Below, in pieces: positions 34,104-43,432 of a stretch of DNA of 64,000 nucleotides (position 1 is the stretch's first letter; each line of letters opens with the position of its first letter). This DNA is from JBMNMS01 sp050953445 (lineage in GTDB: Bacteria; Bacillota; Clostridia; Peptostreptococcales; Anaerovoracaceae): positions 124,001 to 188,000 of the forward strand of contig JBMNMS010000002.1 of NCBI GenBank assembly GCA_050953445.1, written 5' to 3'. The notes beneath the pieces were generated by a model. That model was given only the letters and a program-made list of their open reading frames with translations, was not told the DNA's origin and did no database searches. The translations under genes and the position numbers were made by a program.

Positions 34104-34131
34104 TTGACAAATAGGTACCGGAGGTTAAAAT
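34104..34131 (+). promoter_or_regulatory. Promoter of the T-box/valS unit
   Basis: A perfect TTGACA at 34104-34109, 16 bases, TAAAAT at 34126-34131. The start is near 34138, at the beginning of the T-box leader. Confidence 0.75.
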
Positions 34132-34137
34132 AAATAA

Positions 34138-34382
34138 TATAATTCAATATGCCCGTGCAGATGAGGAGGAGTAATTCGAAACCTGCTTTTTCAGAGAATG
34201 GATACGGTGTCGCTAAGGCGGACAGGCTGAAAGATCCAAAGGTAAGGGCGAGGGAAGGTTGCCTCGGAGCGGGATAAGAAAAGTGTTGCTTTCATTTCGC
34301 TTGTGTTAAGCGATGCAAGCAGAATTAAGGTGGTACCGCGGAAAAATCCGTCCTTATGCATTTGCATAGGGACGTTTTTTTC
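34138..34382 (+). promoter_or_regulatory. T-box leader of valS
   Basis: The T-box sequence AATTAAGGTGGTACCGCG is at 34323-34340. Upstream, the stem I motifs GATGAGGAGGAGTAA and CAGAGAATGG are present, and a loop AAAGGTAAGG places a GTA valine codon at 34242-34244 as probable specifier. The terminator 34349-34382 is a 12-bp stem (CGTCCTTATGCA) plus a T-run; its 5' side follows the T-box so that uncharged tRNA-Val binding would form the antiterminator. Confidence 0.93.
34349..34382 (+). terminator. T-box attenuator terminator
   Basis: CGTCCTTATGCA with TGCATAGGGACG around TT, one G-U pair, then TTTTTTTT. It is the regulated terminator of the valS leader. Confidence 0.9.
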
Positions 34383-34404
34383 ATAAAATATAGGGAGGGA
34401 ATCC

Positions 34405-37098
34405 ATGGAAAAAAATCTGGCAAAGACATATGACCCGAAGGATTTTGAAAAAAGAATCTATGAGGAATGGGAAAGAAGAGGAAAATTCAGTGCTAAAATA
34501 GATAGTAACAAAAGGCCTTTTACCATCGTAATGCCTCCACCCAACATTACGGGGCAGCTGCATATGGGACATGCATTGGATCATACGCTTCAGGACGTAT
34601 TGATTAGATGGAAGCGAATGTTAGGCTTTGAGGCCCTTTGGCTGCCCGGCACAGACCACGCCAGCATAGCTACCGAGGTTAAGGTAGTAGAAAAGATTTT
34701 CCGGGAGGAAGGGAAGACTAAAGAGGATTTGGGCAGGGATGAGTTTCTTAAACGTGCCTGGGATTGGCGGAACACCTATGGCGGCAAAATTACGGAACAG
34801 TGTAGAAGACTGGGGGATTCCTGCGATTGGGAAAGGGAACGTTTCACCATGGATGAAGGTTGTAACCGGGCTGTTATTGAGTTTTTTGTCAGGTTATATG
34901 AGAAGGGCTATATTTATAAGGGGAACAGAATTACCAACTGGTGTCCGCAATGTGGGACCTCCCTGTCGGATGCGGAGGTGGAGCATGAGGATAGGAGCGG
35001 AAAATACTACTATATAAGGTATCCCGGGGCAGATGGAAGTGAGGGCATAGTTGTAGCAACATCCAGACCGGAAACCATGTTTGGAGATGTGGCCATCGCA
35101 GTCAATCCTCAGGATCCCAGATATGAGCATTTGATAGGGTCGGAGGTGATTTTGCCCATTATAAACAAAACCATTCCCATAATCGCCGATCCTTATCCCG
35201 ATCCTGAAAAAGGAAGTGGAGCAGTAAAGATAACACCTGCACACGACCCTAATGACTTTGAAGTGGGACAGCGACATGGGTTGGAACAGCCTAATTGTAT
35301 CGATAATGATGCCAGGATGAATGAGCTGTCCGGTAAGTATCAGGGGATGGACCGCTATGAATGCAGGAAGGCCTGGGTGGAGGATCTGATGGAAGGGGGG
35401 TTCCTAGTTAAAATTGAGGATATGGTAATCCCCCTTGGTGAGTGTTACCGCTGTCAGACGGTAATTGAACCTATGTTATCGGAACAGTGGTTCGTAAAGA
35501 TGGAGGAATTGGCAGAGCCGGCCATCGAAGCGGCCCATGGCGGCAGACTTAAACTAATACCTGAGAGGTTTGAAAAAATTTATATTCATTGGCTGGAAAA
35601 TATTCGGGACTGGTGCATTTCCAGGCAACTCTGGTGGGGCCATAGGATACCGGCATACTATTGCAGAGAATGCGGTGAGATGATGGTGGTTAGAGAAGTC
35701 CCTGAAAAATGTGTTAAATGTTCCGGGAAAGACATAATACAGGATGAAGATGTCCTTGATACCTGGTTCAGTTCGGCGCTTTGGCCTTTTTCCACCCTGG
35801 GATGGCCGGATGAAACAGAAGACTATAGTTACTTTTATCCTACCGATGTGTTGGTTACAGGCTATGACATAATATTTTTCTGGGTAGTGCGAATGGTTTT
35901 CTCTGCCCTTGAGATGACTGGCAGCATTCCCTTTGAATATGTTTATGTTCATGGTTTAGTAAAGGATGGGGATGGGCGGAAGATGAGCAAATCCCTAGGA
36001 AACGGGGTGGATCCACTTCAGGTAATAGATCAATTCGGGGCTGATGCTCTCAGGTTTATGTTGAGTACAGGAATCACTCCGGGCGGTGATATGAGGTTTA
36101 AAATGGACAGGTTAGAATCCTGCCGGAACTTTGCCAACAAGCTTTGGAATGCTTCCCGATTCGTCATAATGAATCTCCCCGATAACGATGGGGAAATCGT
36201 CAGCCTGATTGAGCCTCCGCGAGTTTTTGACAGGTTAAAGGATGAAGATAAATGGATGCTTGCCCGGTTGAAAGAGGGAATTAAATCAGTCAATCATAAT
36301 ATGGAGAACTTTGATCTTGCGTTAGCCGGTCAAAAGGTATATGAGCTGATCTGGTATGAATACTGCGATTGGTACATCGAATTAGTTAAAAGCAGGTTGT
36401 ATGGTGAGGATGAGGAGGATAAAGAGATAGCCCGCTTTGTCCTGGTTAAGGTGTTGAAAGAAATGCTTGCTATGCTCCATCCCTTTATGCCTTTTATTAC
36501 AGAGGAAATATGGGGTTTCCTTCCGGGAGACGGAGGGATGCTGATAGAATCCCAATGGCCTTCGATAGATGAAGACATGAATTATGAAGAGGAAAGAAAG
36601 AGGATTGATAGGGTAATGGAATTGATCCGGAGCATCAGAAATATAAGGGCAGAAGCCGAGGGGGTGCCATCTAAGAAGTTGCGTGCAATGATATTGGCAT
36701 CGGAGAAAGCGAAGCGGGACATAATCGTGGGAGAACACCATATTAAAAATTTAGCAGGTATTTCGGAGATTCACTATATGGATAATAAGGATCAGGTACC
36801 GGAGGAGGTTATGTCGGCGGTAATGGAGGGAGTTGAAATTTTCATACCTCTGGATGATCTTTTAGATTACAGGGCGGAATTTGAAAGATTGAAAAAAGAA
36901 AAGGAAAGGTTGGAAGGCGAGGTTAAAAGGACACAGGGAAAGTTGTCCAACGAAGGTTTTGTAAATAAAGCTCCGGGGAAGGTGGTTGAAGAGGAGCGAG
37001 AGAAATTGTTAAAATATCAGGATATGCTTGAAAAGGTTCAGGTCAGGCTGGAAAGGGTTTCCGAAAAGGTGAAGGATGACTTATCAGGAGGCAATTAA
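34405..37098 (+). CDS. valS: Valyl-tRNA synthetase
   Basis: The 897-residue class I synthetase has PPPNITGQLHMGHAL (HIGH motif) near residue 43, the CP1 editing domain with VATSRPETMFGDVAIA, KMSKSLGNGVDP near 527, and a C-terminal coiled coil (about 830-890) typical of ValRS. CWYRC-type cysteine pairs (NWCPQCG; YCRECGEMMVV) suggest bound zinc. GGGAGG precedes the ATG. Its leader is the T-box described above. The end overlaps folC by 23 bases. Confidence 0.98.
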   Translation: MEKNLAKTYDPKDFEKRIYEEWERRGKFSAKIDSNKRPFTIVMPPPNITGQLHMGHALDHTLQDVLIRWKRMLGFEALWLPGTDHASIATEVKVVEKIFREEGKTKEDLGRDEFLKRAWDWRNTYGGKITEQCRRLGDSCDWERERFTMDEGCNRAVIEFFVRLYEKGYIYKGNRITNWCPQCGTSLSDAEVEHEDRSGKYYYIRYPGADGSEGIVVATSRPETMFGDVAIAVNPQDPRYEHLIGSEVILPIINKTIPIIADPYPDPEKGSGAVKITPAHDPNDFEVGQRHGLEQPNCIDNDARMNELSGKYQGMDRYECRKAWVEDLMEGGFLVKIEDMVIPLGECYRCQTVIEPMLSEQWFVKMEELAEPAIEAAHGGRLKLIPERFEKIYIHWLENIRDWCISRQLWWGHRIPAYYCRECGEMMVVREVPEKCVKCSGKDIIQDEDVLDTWFSSALWPFSTLGWPDETEDYSYFYPTDVLVTGYDIIFFWVVRMVFSALEMTGSIPFEYVYVHGLVKDGDGRKMSKSLGNGVDPLQVIDQFGADALRFMLSTGITPGGDMRFKMDRLESCRNFANKLWNASRFVIMNLPDNDGEIVSLIEPPRVFDRLKDEDKWMLARLKEGIKSVNHNMENFDLALAGQKVYELIWYEYCDWYIELVKSRLYGEDEEDKEIARFVLVKVLKEMLAMLHPFMPFITEEIWGFLPGDGGMLIESQWPSIDEDMNYEEERKRIDRVMELIRSIRNIRAEAEGVPSKKLRAMILASEKAKRDIIVGEHHIKNLAGISEIHYMDNKDQVPEEVMSAVMEGVEIFIPLDDLLDYRAEFERLKKEKERLEGEVKRTQGKLSNEGFVNKAPGKVVEEEREKLLKYQDMLEKVQVRLERVSEKVKDDLSGGN

Positions 37099-38377
37099 AA
37101 TAATACATGGATTTCATCGATTTGGAAGTAAGTTGGGGCTTTCAAGGATGAAACTTTTAATGGAGCGATTGGGAAATCCCCAGGATGACATGAAGGTGAT
37201 ACATGTGGCAGGCACCAACGGAAAGGGCTCTGTATCCCGATTTATCGCATCCTGCCTTTCGGAAAATGGATACAGGGTTGGGCTTTACACATCGCCTTAT
37301 CTGGAGCGCTTTACTGAGAGGATTGAATTCGATGGCAGAGAAATTGATGGGGAAGAGCTGGCATCCTGTACCCGGGAGGTTATGGTAGAGGTTGATAGCA
37401 TATTGAAAGAGGGTATGGAATCGCCTACTGAATTCGAATTGGTTACAGCCATTGCTTTTCATTATTTTAGGAAAAAACCTATGGACTTCCTTATATTGGA
37501 GGTGGGGCTGGGAGGCAGGGGGGATTCTACCAATATTATAAGAAACCCTCTCATCTCGGTAATAACATCCATTTCCTTTGATCACATGGCTCAGCTGGGT
37601 AACACCTTGGAGGAAATCGCAGCGGAAAAGGCAGGCATAATCAAAAAGGGATGCCCTGTGGTTTCCTGGGCCAGGGAGCCGTCGGCAGATGTGATAAGAC
37701 GGATTGCGTTGGATAAAGGCAGCCACTTTTACGGAAGAGACACAATAATTCCTGTTAAATGTGAAAAAAACCAGGATGGCTGGACTTTTTCTGCCCTATC
37801 GAATCTCCGAAGGGAGGAGATCCCGAATTTACGTATTTCAATGTTAGGACGACACCAGATAGAAAATGCATGTTGTGCCTTAGCTGTCATTGAAATACTT
37901 GATAAGGAAGGTGTAATAAAAACCAGCCGCGAAAAGATAAAAATGGGTCTCAGCAAGGCAAGGCATCCCGGTAGAATGGAAATACTCCGTAAGAACCCTG
38001 TAATATTAGTGGACGGGGCACATAATCACGATGGGGCACGAGCATTGGTTGAGGGGATTAAAGATCATTTCCCGGGAAAGAAAACCTTGCTGGTAATTGG
38101 AATTTTGGAGGATAAAGAGATAGAAAAGATGTTGGGAGAGTTTCTGCGGATACCGGGGGATATAATTGGTTCTGAGCCGGACAATCCCAGGAAATTTCCC
38201 GCAGAGAAACTGGCAGAGAAAATCGAGGAGGCCGGGCGGAAGTGTGTTTTAGTCACAGACGGATCGGGGGCATGTGATTATATTAATGATCACATGGATA
38301 AATATGATCTGATAGTAGCAGCCGGCTCTCTTTATCTAATTGGTAGAATAAGGGGGAGATTTAAAAATGGCAATTAA
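37076..38377 (+). CDS. folC: Folylpolyglutamate/dihydrofolate synthase
   Basis: The 433-residue Mur-ligase-like enzyme adds glutamates to folates. Motifs: VIHVAGTNGKGSVSRFI (ATP loop, near residue 42), YTSPYLERFTERI, LEVGLGGRGDSTN, ILVDGAHNHDGA and EPDNPRKFPAEKL. The ATG at 37076 lies inside the valS end; the valS-folC pair is conserved in Firmicutes. There is no strong independent ribosome-binding site, consistent with coupling. It overlaps the next gene by 11 bases. Confidence 0.95.
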   Translation: MTYQEAIKIIHGFHRFGSKLGLSRMKLLMERLGNPQDDMKVIHVAGTNGKGSVSRFIASCLSENGYRVGLYTSPYLERFTERIEFDGREIDGEELASCTREVMVEVDSILKEGMESPTEFELVTAIAFHYFRKKPMDFLILEVGLGGRGDSTNIIRNPLISVITSISFDHMAQLGNTLEEIAAEKAGIIKKGCPVVSWAREPSADVIRRIALDKGSHFYGRDTIIPVKCEKNQDGWTFSALSNLRREEIPNLRISMLGRHQIENACCALAVIEILDKEGVIKTSREKIKMGLSKARHPGRMEILRKNPVILVDGAHNHDGARALVEGIKDHFPGKKTLLVIGILEDKEIEKMLGEFLRIPGDIIGSEPDNPRKFPAEKLAEKIEEAGRKCVLVTDGSGACDYINDHMDKYDLIVAAGSLYLIGRIRGRFKNGN

Positions 38378-39287
38378 AGATCAGGTACTTTTGATTTACA
38401 ATCCGAGGGCCGGAAACGGGATGTTTAAAAGTAATTTGGATCGGATTATCGAGAAATTTCAAAGAAAGCACCTCTTAGTGGTTCCAATACGGGGAGGGAG
38501 ACCTGATTTACTGGATTCTGTGTTTAAGAGTATGGATCAAAATGATTTTTGTAAAGTCATAGCTGCCGGTGGGGATGGTACAATCCATCAGGTGGTAAAT
38601 TCGATGATGAGGAATGACATAGACCTTCCTCTTGGGGTTTTTCCCTCCGGTACGGCAAATGATTTTGCTCACTATTTTGACCTTCCCCATGATATAGACA
38701 GTATGATAGATATTGCCCTTGGGGATCATTTCAGCTATGTGGATGTGGGGAAGTGCAATGATAAATACTTTATAAACGTTGCAGCTATGGGTTTTTTGGT
38801 AGATGTAAGCCAAAAGACTGATCCTAATTTGAAAAACACCCTTGGGGTACTCTCTTATTATCTTAAAGGAATGACCGAGGTCCCGAAGATGGAGCCATTT
38901 TTGGTAAATGCCATTAGTGATGAGTACACGGGCTCCAACAGCATTTATTTTATGCTGGTCATGAATGGCCGTTCGGCAGGGGGATTTAGGAGAATTGCCG
39001 AGGATGCAAAGATAGACGATGGGCTTTTGGATGTTATAATGTTTAAGGAAATGAGGAACATGATAGAACTGCCACAGTTGTTTTTTAATGTTATGCAGGG
39101 GCATCATGTTGAGAATAAAAATGTTATCTTTTTTAAAACAAGCAGACTAACCTTGACGACAGATGGGAATGTGGGAACTGATTTGGATGGGGAAAAAGGC
39201 TCGGAATTTCCCTTGGAGATAAGCGTGTTGCCAAGCAGATTAAAGGTTTGTACATTGAGGGATAATATGGAGGGTAAGCGTTGGTAA
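38367..39287 (+). CDS. YegS/BmrU-family diacylglycerol or sphingoid lipid kinase
   Basis: The 306-residue protein has the lipid-kinase fold of the DagK/YegS/BmrU family: LLIYNPRAGNG near the start, AAGGDGTIHQVVNSMM (nucleotide-binding GGDGT near 66), and LGVFPSGTANDFAHYF. In Gram-positive DgkB the substrate is diacylglycerol; the substrate here is not proved. AGGGGGAG precedes the ATG, which lies inside folC. Confidence 0.9.
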   Translation: MAIKDQVLLIYNPRAGNGMFKSNLDRIIEKFQRKHLLVVPIRGGRPDLLDSVFKSMDQNDFCKVIAAGGDGTIHQVVNSMMRNDIDLPLGVFPSGTANDFAHYFDLPHDIDSMIDIALGDHFSYVDVGKCNDKYFINVAAMGFLVDVSQKTDPNLKNTLGVLSYYLKGMTEVPKMEPFLVNAISDEYTGSNSIYFMLVMNGRSAGGFRRIAEDAKIDDGLLDVIMFKEMRNMIELPQLFFNVMQGHHVENKNVIFFKTSRLTLTTDGNVGTDLDGEKGSEFPLEISVLPSRLKVCTLRDNMEGKRW

Positions 39288-39300
39288 GGGAGTGAATGAT

Positions 39301-39762
39301 ATGGTAGACCAATGTATCGAAGGAAACGATATTAGAATATGTGAGACAGATGAATACGATCGGTTGGTGGAGATGTTTATCCGCCATGACTTGGAGTTTT
39401 CCTTTGATGAGCCGTTGCCCACTGATCTAATTAAATGTTGGAAGGCCGAAGATCTTCGGGGAAATCTGGTTGCCGGATCTGTTCTTGCTATGAGGGGCGG
39501 AGAATATGTTATAGATGGCATAGCCACCGAGCCTCAATACAGAAAGCGTAAAATAGGGGCTGAACTGTTACGATTGGCTCTTGAGGAGGCTAAAGTTAGA
39601 GGGGGGAGTCGGGTTTTTCTCGTTGCAAAGGCACCCGGGTTCTTTAGAAAGCAAGGTTTTCTTTCAATAGATCCAGATTCTACAGGACAGTTGTTTGACT
39701 GTGCAAGTTGTCCGCAGTTTGGAGTGAATTGCCATCCCCAAGTTATGAAAATAGAATTATGA
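39301..39762 (+). CDS. GNAT-family acetyltransferase with a C-terminal cysteine cluster
   Basis: The 153-residue protein has the GNAT acetyl-CoA site (ATEPQYRKRKIGAELLRLAL, with the R/Q-x-x-G-x-G/A pattern) and the KAPGFFRKQGF beta-strand-turn of N-acetyltransferases. The C-terminus carries CASCPQFGVNCHP, a Cys-x2-Cys-x6-Cys-His motif likely to bind zinc or a cluster. The substrate is unknown; the neighbour trxB gives no firm hint. ATG 39301 with AAGGGAG is preferred to the GTG nine bases upstream. Confidence 0.8.
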   Translation: MVDQCIEGNDIRICETDEYDRLVEMFIRHDLEFSFDEPLPTDLIKCWKAEDLRGNLVAGSVLAMRGGEYVIDGIATEPQYRKRKIGAELLRLALEEAKVRGGSRVFLVAKAPGFFRKQGFLSIDPDSTGQLFDCASCPQFGVNCHPQVMKIEL

Positions 39763-39775
39763 AGGAGGAGAGAAG

Positions 39776-40720
39776 ATGGGTGAAAAAAAGATATATGATG
39801 TGGTGATAATCGGAGCGGGTCCTGCCGGTCTTTCGGCAGGTATTTATTGCGGTAGAAGCCGTTTAGACACATTGATTATTGAAAAGGCAGGAATAGGGGG
39901 GCAGATCACTTTGACCCCGGAAATCGATAATTATCCCGGTTCTTTGGGAACAGAATCTGGTACTGCTTTGACCCAGCGTATGTTGGAACAGGCACAACGA
40001 TTCGGTGTCTCCCAGGTTGTGGATGATGTGGTAAAAGTGGAGCTTGATGGGGACATTAAAACGGTTTATGGACAGTATGATAAATATCATGCCAAGGCTA
40101 TAATAATAGCAGGAGGATCGGCACCGGCTAAATTGAATTGTCCGGGGGAAGATGAGTATACGGGCAAGGGTGTTTCCTATTGTGCCACCTGTGATGGAGC
40201 CTTTTTCGGGGGACTTGAGGTATTTGTGGTAGGCGGTGGAGATTCGGCAGTAGGCGAGGCCATTTATTTAACCGATTTTGCCAGAAAGGTCACAATCATC
40301 CATAGAAGGGATGAATTAAGGGCGGCAAAGGCCATACAAGAAAGCGCTTTTTCCAATGAAAAGATTGATTTCATGTGGGATAGTGTCGTGAAGGAGATAA
40401 AAGGTGAGGCTGGATTGCTGACGGAAATAGTAGTTGAAAATGTGAAAACCGGAGATCAAAGAACTATTAAGGCAGATCCTAAGGATGGTACAATGGGGGT
40501 GTTCGTTTTCATAGGAAACAGACCGCAAACTGGAGCATACGAAGGGCTTGTGGAAATGGAAAACGGATTTATTGTTACTGATGATGATATGAGGACAAAT
40601 ATCCCCGGAGTTTTTGCCGCCGGAGACATTAGGGCTAAGAAGCTGCGCCAGGTTGTTACCGCAGCAGCAGATGGAGCAATTGCAGCAGCGTTTGCCGGTA
40701 AATTTGTTAAGGAATCATAA
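39776..40720 (+). CDS. trxB: Thioredoxin reductase
   Basis: The 314-residue flavoenzyme reduces thioredoxin with NADPH. It has the FAD site GAGPAGLSAGIYCGRS, redox-active CATC (SYCATCDGAFF), the NADPH site VVGGGDSAVGEA with IHRRDELRA (arginines fitting NADPH), and the terminal FAD motif GVFAAGDIRAKKLRQVVTAA. GAAGGAGGAG precedes the ATG. A hairpin terminator follows. Confidence 0.96.
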   Translation: MGEKKIYDVVIIGAGPAGLSAGIYCGRSRLDTLIIEKAGIGGQITLTPEIDNYPGSLGTESGTALTQRMLEQAQRFGVSQVVDDVVKVELDGDIKTVYGQYDKYHAKAIIIAGGSAPAKLNCPGEDEYTGKGVSYCATCDGAFFGGLEVFVVGGGDSAVGEAIYLTDFARKVTIIHRRDELRAAKAIQESAFSNEKIDFMWDSVVKEIKGEAGLLTEIVVENVKTGDQRTIKADPKDGTMGVFVFIGNRPQTGAYEGLVEMENGFIVTDDDMRTNIPGVFAAGDIRAKKLRQVVTAAADGAIAAAFAGKFVKES

Positions 40721-40768
40721 GGAACCTTGAGTTTCAACAAAGGAGAAGAGAGTATAGGTAAAAATCAG

Positions 40769-40806
40769 TCCCTATGACGAAATGTAGTCATAGGGATTAT
40801 TTATGC
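40769..40806 (+). terminator. Terminator behind trxB
   Basis: TCCCTATGAC pairs with GTCATAGGGA around GAAATGTA; the following TTATTTAT is only a moderate U-tract. Confidence 0.65.
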
Positions 40807-40861
40807 CCATAAGATACAAATGAGGGCTTTAATGATTTCGATGTAATGATTGGAGGATGGT

Positions 40862-41881
40862 ATGCAAATTATCTCTCTTGCCGGTGCTTTCATGGCATTG
40901 ATAATGGGATCCGGATTTGCATCGGGTCAAGAGGTGTTAAGATTCTTTACCGCATATGGCTTTCCTAAAAGTCTTTGGGGTTTGCTGATAGCTCTTTTAA
41001 TTTTATCTGGTACCGGTGCCCGGGTTATGGTGGACGGTAGAAGGCTGCAGCCCCTTTCAACCGGTGGTGTTTACAGATACTATTGTGGAAATAGATTGGG
41101 AAGACTTTTTGAGTTGGCGATACCTTTGGTTATGTTTTGCTTTTTAACGGTTATGATCTCCGGTTCAGGGGCTACCTTTCAGGAGTATTACAGCGTTTCG
41201 GGTGTGATCGGACGCCTTTTTATGGCTGTGATTGTGGCTGTAACGGTTTCGTTGGGGCTATCAAGACTTGTAAAGATCCTTGGGTTTCTAGGAATAATTA
41301 TTATAATTTCAGTGATCGCCATGAGCGTTTGGGGTTTGTTGGTTTCGGGTGCCCAGGATTGCCGGCCGTGTGACCCGACTAATGTTGCCCTTCCGAAAGG
41401 TGCTTCTTTTTCATGGTGGATGTCCGGTTTGTTATACGGGTGCATGAATATCACTACCGCCATCCCTTTTCTTGCAGGCTTGGGAAAGGAAGCCAACACT
41501 GTGAAAGGTGCCGGTGCAGCAGGAAGCTTAGGCGGATTGGTTTTCGCCTTTGGTGTATTCATTATGAATCTAATGTTTTTAGTCCGGATACAGCTGGTGG
41601 CGGATAAGCAAATTCCATTTTTATGGGTAGCGCATTGGCTGCATCCTTCTCTTGGCACATTTTTTTCACTGATACTGTTGGGGGGAATTTATACAACGGC
41701 GGTTCCTCTCCTTTGGAGCATTTGTGACGGTATGGGTAGCCAGCCCATGACAGTCTTCATCGTCATATTTCTGGCGTTTATAGGTAGTGCCTTTCCCTTT
41801 TCATATCTTGTGGGAACCATTTATCCGGCCACCGGATTTGTAGGACTATTTTTATTGCTCTGCATATTCTTGAAAAAATAA
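40862..41881 (+). CDS. YkvI-family membrane protein
   Basis: The 339-residue integral membrane protein has about ten hydrophobic segments and begins like YkvI proteins (SLAGAFMALIMGSGFASGQE, with the GSGFASGQE box). YkvI is a LeuT-fold relative of unknown substrate in the amino acid/branched-chain transporter group. GGAGG five bases before ATG 40862 selects this start. It stands ahead of the deacetylase gene after a 65-base gap. Confidence 0.85.
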   Translation: MQIISLAGAFMALIMGSGFASGQEVLRFFTAYGFPKSLWGLLIALLILSGTGARVMVDGRRLQPLSTGGVYRYYCGNRLGRLFELAIPLVMFCFLTVMISGSGATFQEYYSVSGVIGRLFMAVIVAVTVSLGLSRLVKILGFLGIIIIISVIAMSVWGLLVSGAQDCRPCDPTNVALPKGASFSWWMSGLLYGCMNITTAIPFLAGLGKEANTVKGAGAAGSLGGLVFAFGVFIMNLMFLVRIQLVADKQIPFLWVAHWLHPSLGTFFSLILLGGIYTTAVPLLWSICDGMGSQPMTVFIVIFLAFIGSAFPFSYLVGTIYPATGFVGLFLLLCIFLKK

Positions 41882-41946
41882 TTGTAAAGATAGAATACGA
41901 CGGGGGTTGCGAGAATATGGATGTAATGGATTGACAGGAGGATGCC

Positions 41947-42699
41947 ATGAATAAATCGATAAAAATAATAATGGGGGGAGCATTGGCTTTAATACTGTTT
42001 GCAGTTTTCGTAGCAGCTATTTTCGGCATTACTAGGGTGGTTGGAGAGGAAAAAAAATTGCCCATTTATAGTGTCGATGTGCAGGATAAGAGGATTTCAA
42101 TCAGTTTTGATGCCGCCTGGGGTGATGAGCATACGGGTAACATATTGGATATACTTGATGAATACGGGGTTAAGACAACCTTTTTTTTAGTAGATTTTTG
42201 GGCAAAAAAACATGCTGAAGATGTAAAGGAAATACACAAAAGAGGTCATGAGGTGGGGAATCATTCTGCAACGCATCCGGATATGACCGGACTCAGCCCG
42301 GAAAGAATCAGGGAGGAATTGAAGATTACAGGTGATCGCATCAAAGATATTACCGGGATGGAACCTACGCTTTTTCGACCTCCTTTCGGTGCCTACAATA
42401 ATTGTTTAATAGAGGAGTGCAGAGATAATGGTTATCATGTAATCCAATGGTCTGTCGACAGCCTTGATTGGAAGGATATTTCGGCAGATCAGATTGTTGA
42501 AAGGGTTACATCTAACATTGAACCCGGCGATATAATCCTTTTTCACAATAATGCTACCCATGTTGAGGATTACCTTCCAAAAGTACTAAAGAAATTGCAG
42601 GGTGAGGGTTATGAAATTGTACCAATAGGGCAGTTGATATACAAGGAAGAGTATTGCATTGACCACAAAGGCAGGCAGATTTCTTTAAAAAAGAATTGA
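41947..42699 (+). CDS. Polysaccharide deacetylase, PdaB-like
   Basis: The 250-residue protein has an N-terminal membrane anchor (residues about 8-28) and a NodB-type deacetylase domain: ISFDAAWGDEHT (catalytic Asp, metal-binding Asp), NHSATHPDMTGLS (metal-binding H-x3-H), LFRPPFGAYNN and ILFHNNA. The D-A-A-W-G-D form and the length fit sporulation deacetylases such as PdaB/YlxY, which modify cortex peptidoglycan; the sporulation role is inference. GACAGGAGG precedes ATG 41947. A similar GACAGGAGG site precedes the next gene. Confidence 0.88.
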   Translation: MNKSIKIIMGGALALILFAVFVAAIFGITRVVGEEKKLPIYSVDVQDKRISISFDAAWGDEHTGNILDILDEYGVKTTFFLVDFWAKKHAEDVKEIHKRGHEVGNHSATHPDMTGLSPERIREELKITGDRIKDITGMEPTLFRPPFGAYNNCLIEECRDNGYHVIQWSVDSLDWKDISADQIVERVTSNIEPGDIILFHNNATHVEDYLPKVLKKLQGEGYEIVPIGQLIYKEEYCIDHKGRQISLKKN

Positions 42700-42712
42700 C
42701 AGGAGGTATACC

Positions 42713-43321
42713 ATGGATAATAGCGGGGAGACAAACAGAGTGGAATTGTCCGGCAAGGTATTAAGCCCCCTTGAATTTAGTCACAAATCGTATGGGGAGA
42801 GCTTCTATATTTTTGTTCTTGGAACCGAGAGGAAGAGTGGATATTGCGATGAGATTAAAGTCTTATTATCGGAACGTCTAATTTGGGAAGGGGAGCCGGT
42901 GCCTGAAGACAGGGTTAGAATAAAGGGGCAGATACGAACCTATAATGAATTTGTGGACGGGGCTAACAGATTAAACGTTTTGGTCTTTGCAAGGGATTTC
43001 GGGTATGAAGACTCGATTAAGGATGATAATAAAGTGATGTTGGAAGGTTACCTTTGTAAACCACCGATTTGTCGAACATCTCCTTTAGGGAGAGACATTT
43101 GCGATCTGATGCTGGCAGTTAACCGCATGTATAATAAATCCGATTATATTCCATGTATCGCCTGGGGAAGAAATGCGGGGTATGCCGGAAGCCTTTCAGT
43201 AGGAATGAAAATATGCGTGTCAGGAAGGATGCAGAGCAGGGAGTATAGAAAGAGGAATGAAAAAGGGGAAAGCATTACGAAGGTTGCCTATGAGGTTTCC
43301 ATACTAAAAATAGAAGAATAA
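42713..43321 (+). CDS. Single-stranded DNA-binding-like protein with two OB folds
   Basis: The 202-residue protein is a tandem of OB-like domains. Residues about 105-202 resemble the SSB core (NKVMLEGYLCKPP, CDLMLAVNR, YIPCIAWGRNA, SVGMKICVSGRMQSREY). The first half (about 8-98) has the same strand pattern with weak similarity. It has no acidic C-terminal DDIPF tail, so it is not the main replication SSB. The partner is unknown. GACAGGAGG precedes ATG 42713. Confidence 0.8.
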   Translation: MDNSGETNRVELSGKVLSPLEFSHKSYGESFYIFVLGTERKSGYCDEIKVLLSERLIWEGEPVPEDRVRIKGQIRTYNEFVDGANRLNVLVFARDFGYEDSIKDDNKVMLEGYLCKPPICRTSPLGRDICDLMLAVNRMYNKSDYIPCIAWGRNAGYAGSLSVGMKICVSGRMQSREYRKRNEKGESITKVAYEVSILKIEE

Positions 43322-43330
43322 GGATAAAAA

Positions 43331-43360
43331 TTGCGCCCTTTGTGGGGGCTGTGGTATAAT
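43331..43360 (+). promoter_or_regulatory. Promoter of plsX-rnc-smc-ftsY
   Basis: TTGCGC at 43331-43336, 18 bases, TGG-TATAAT at 43355-43360 (extended -10). The leader is about 66 bases long. Confidence 0.6.
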
Positions 43361-43432
43361 ATTTTGAAAAGATTAAGGACTGGTATGGTGTAATCCGCCG
43401 TTCAGCTTCAAGAATACAGGAGATAAGTAAAT

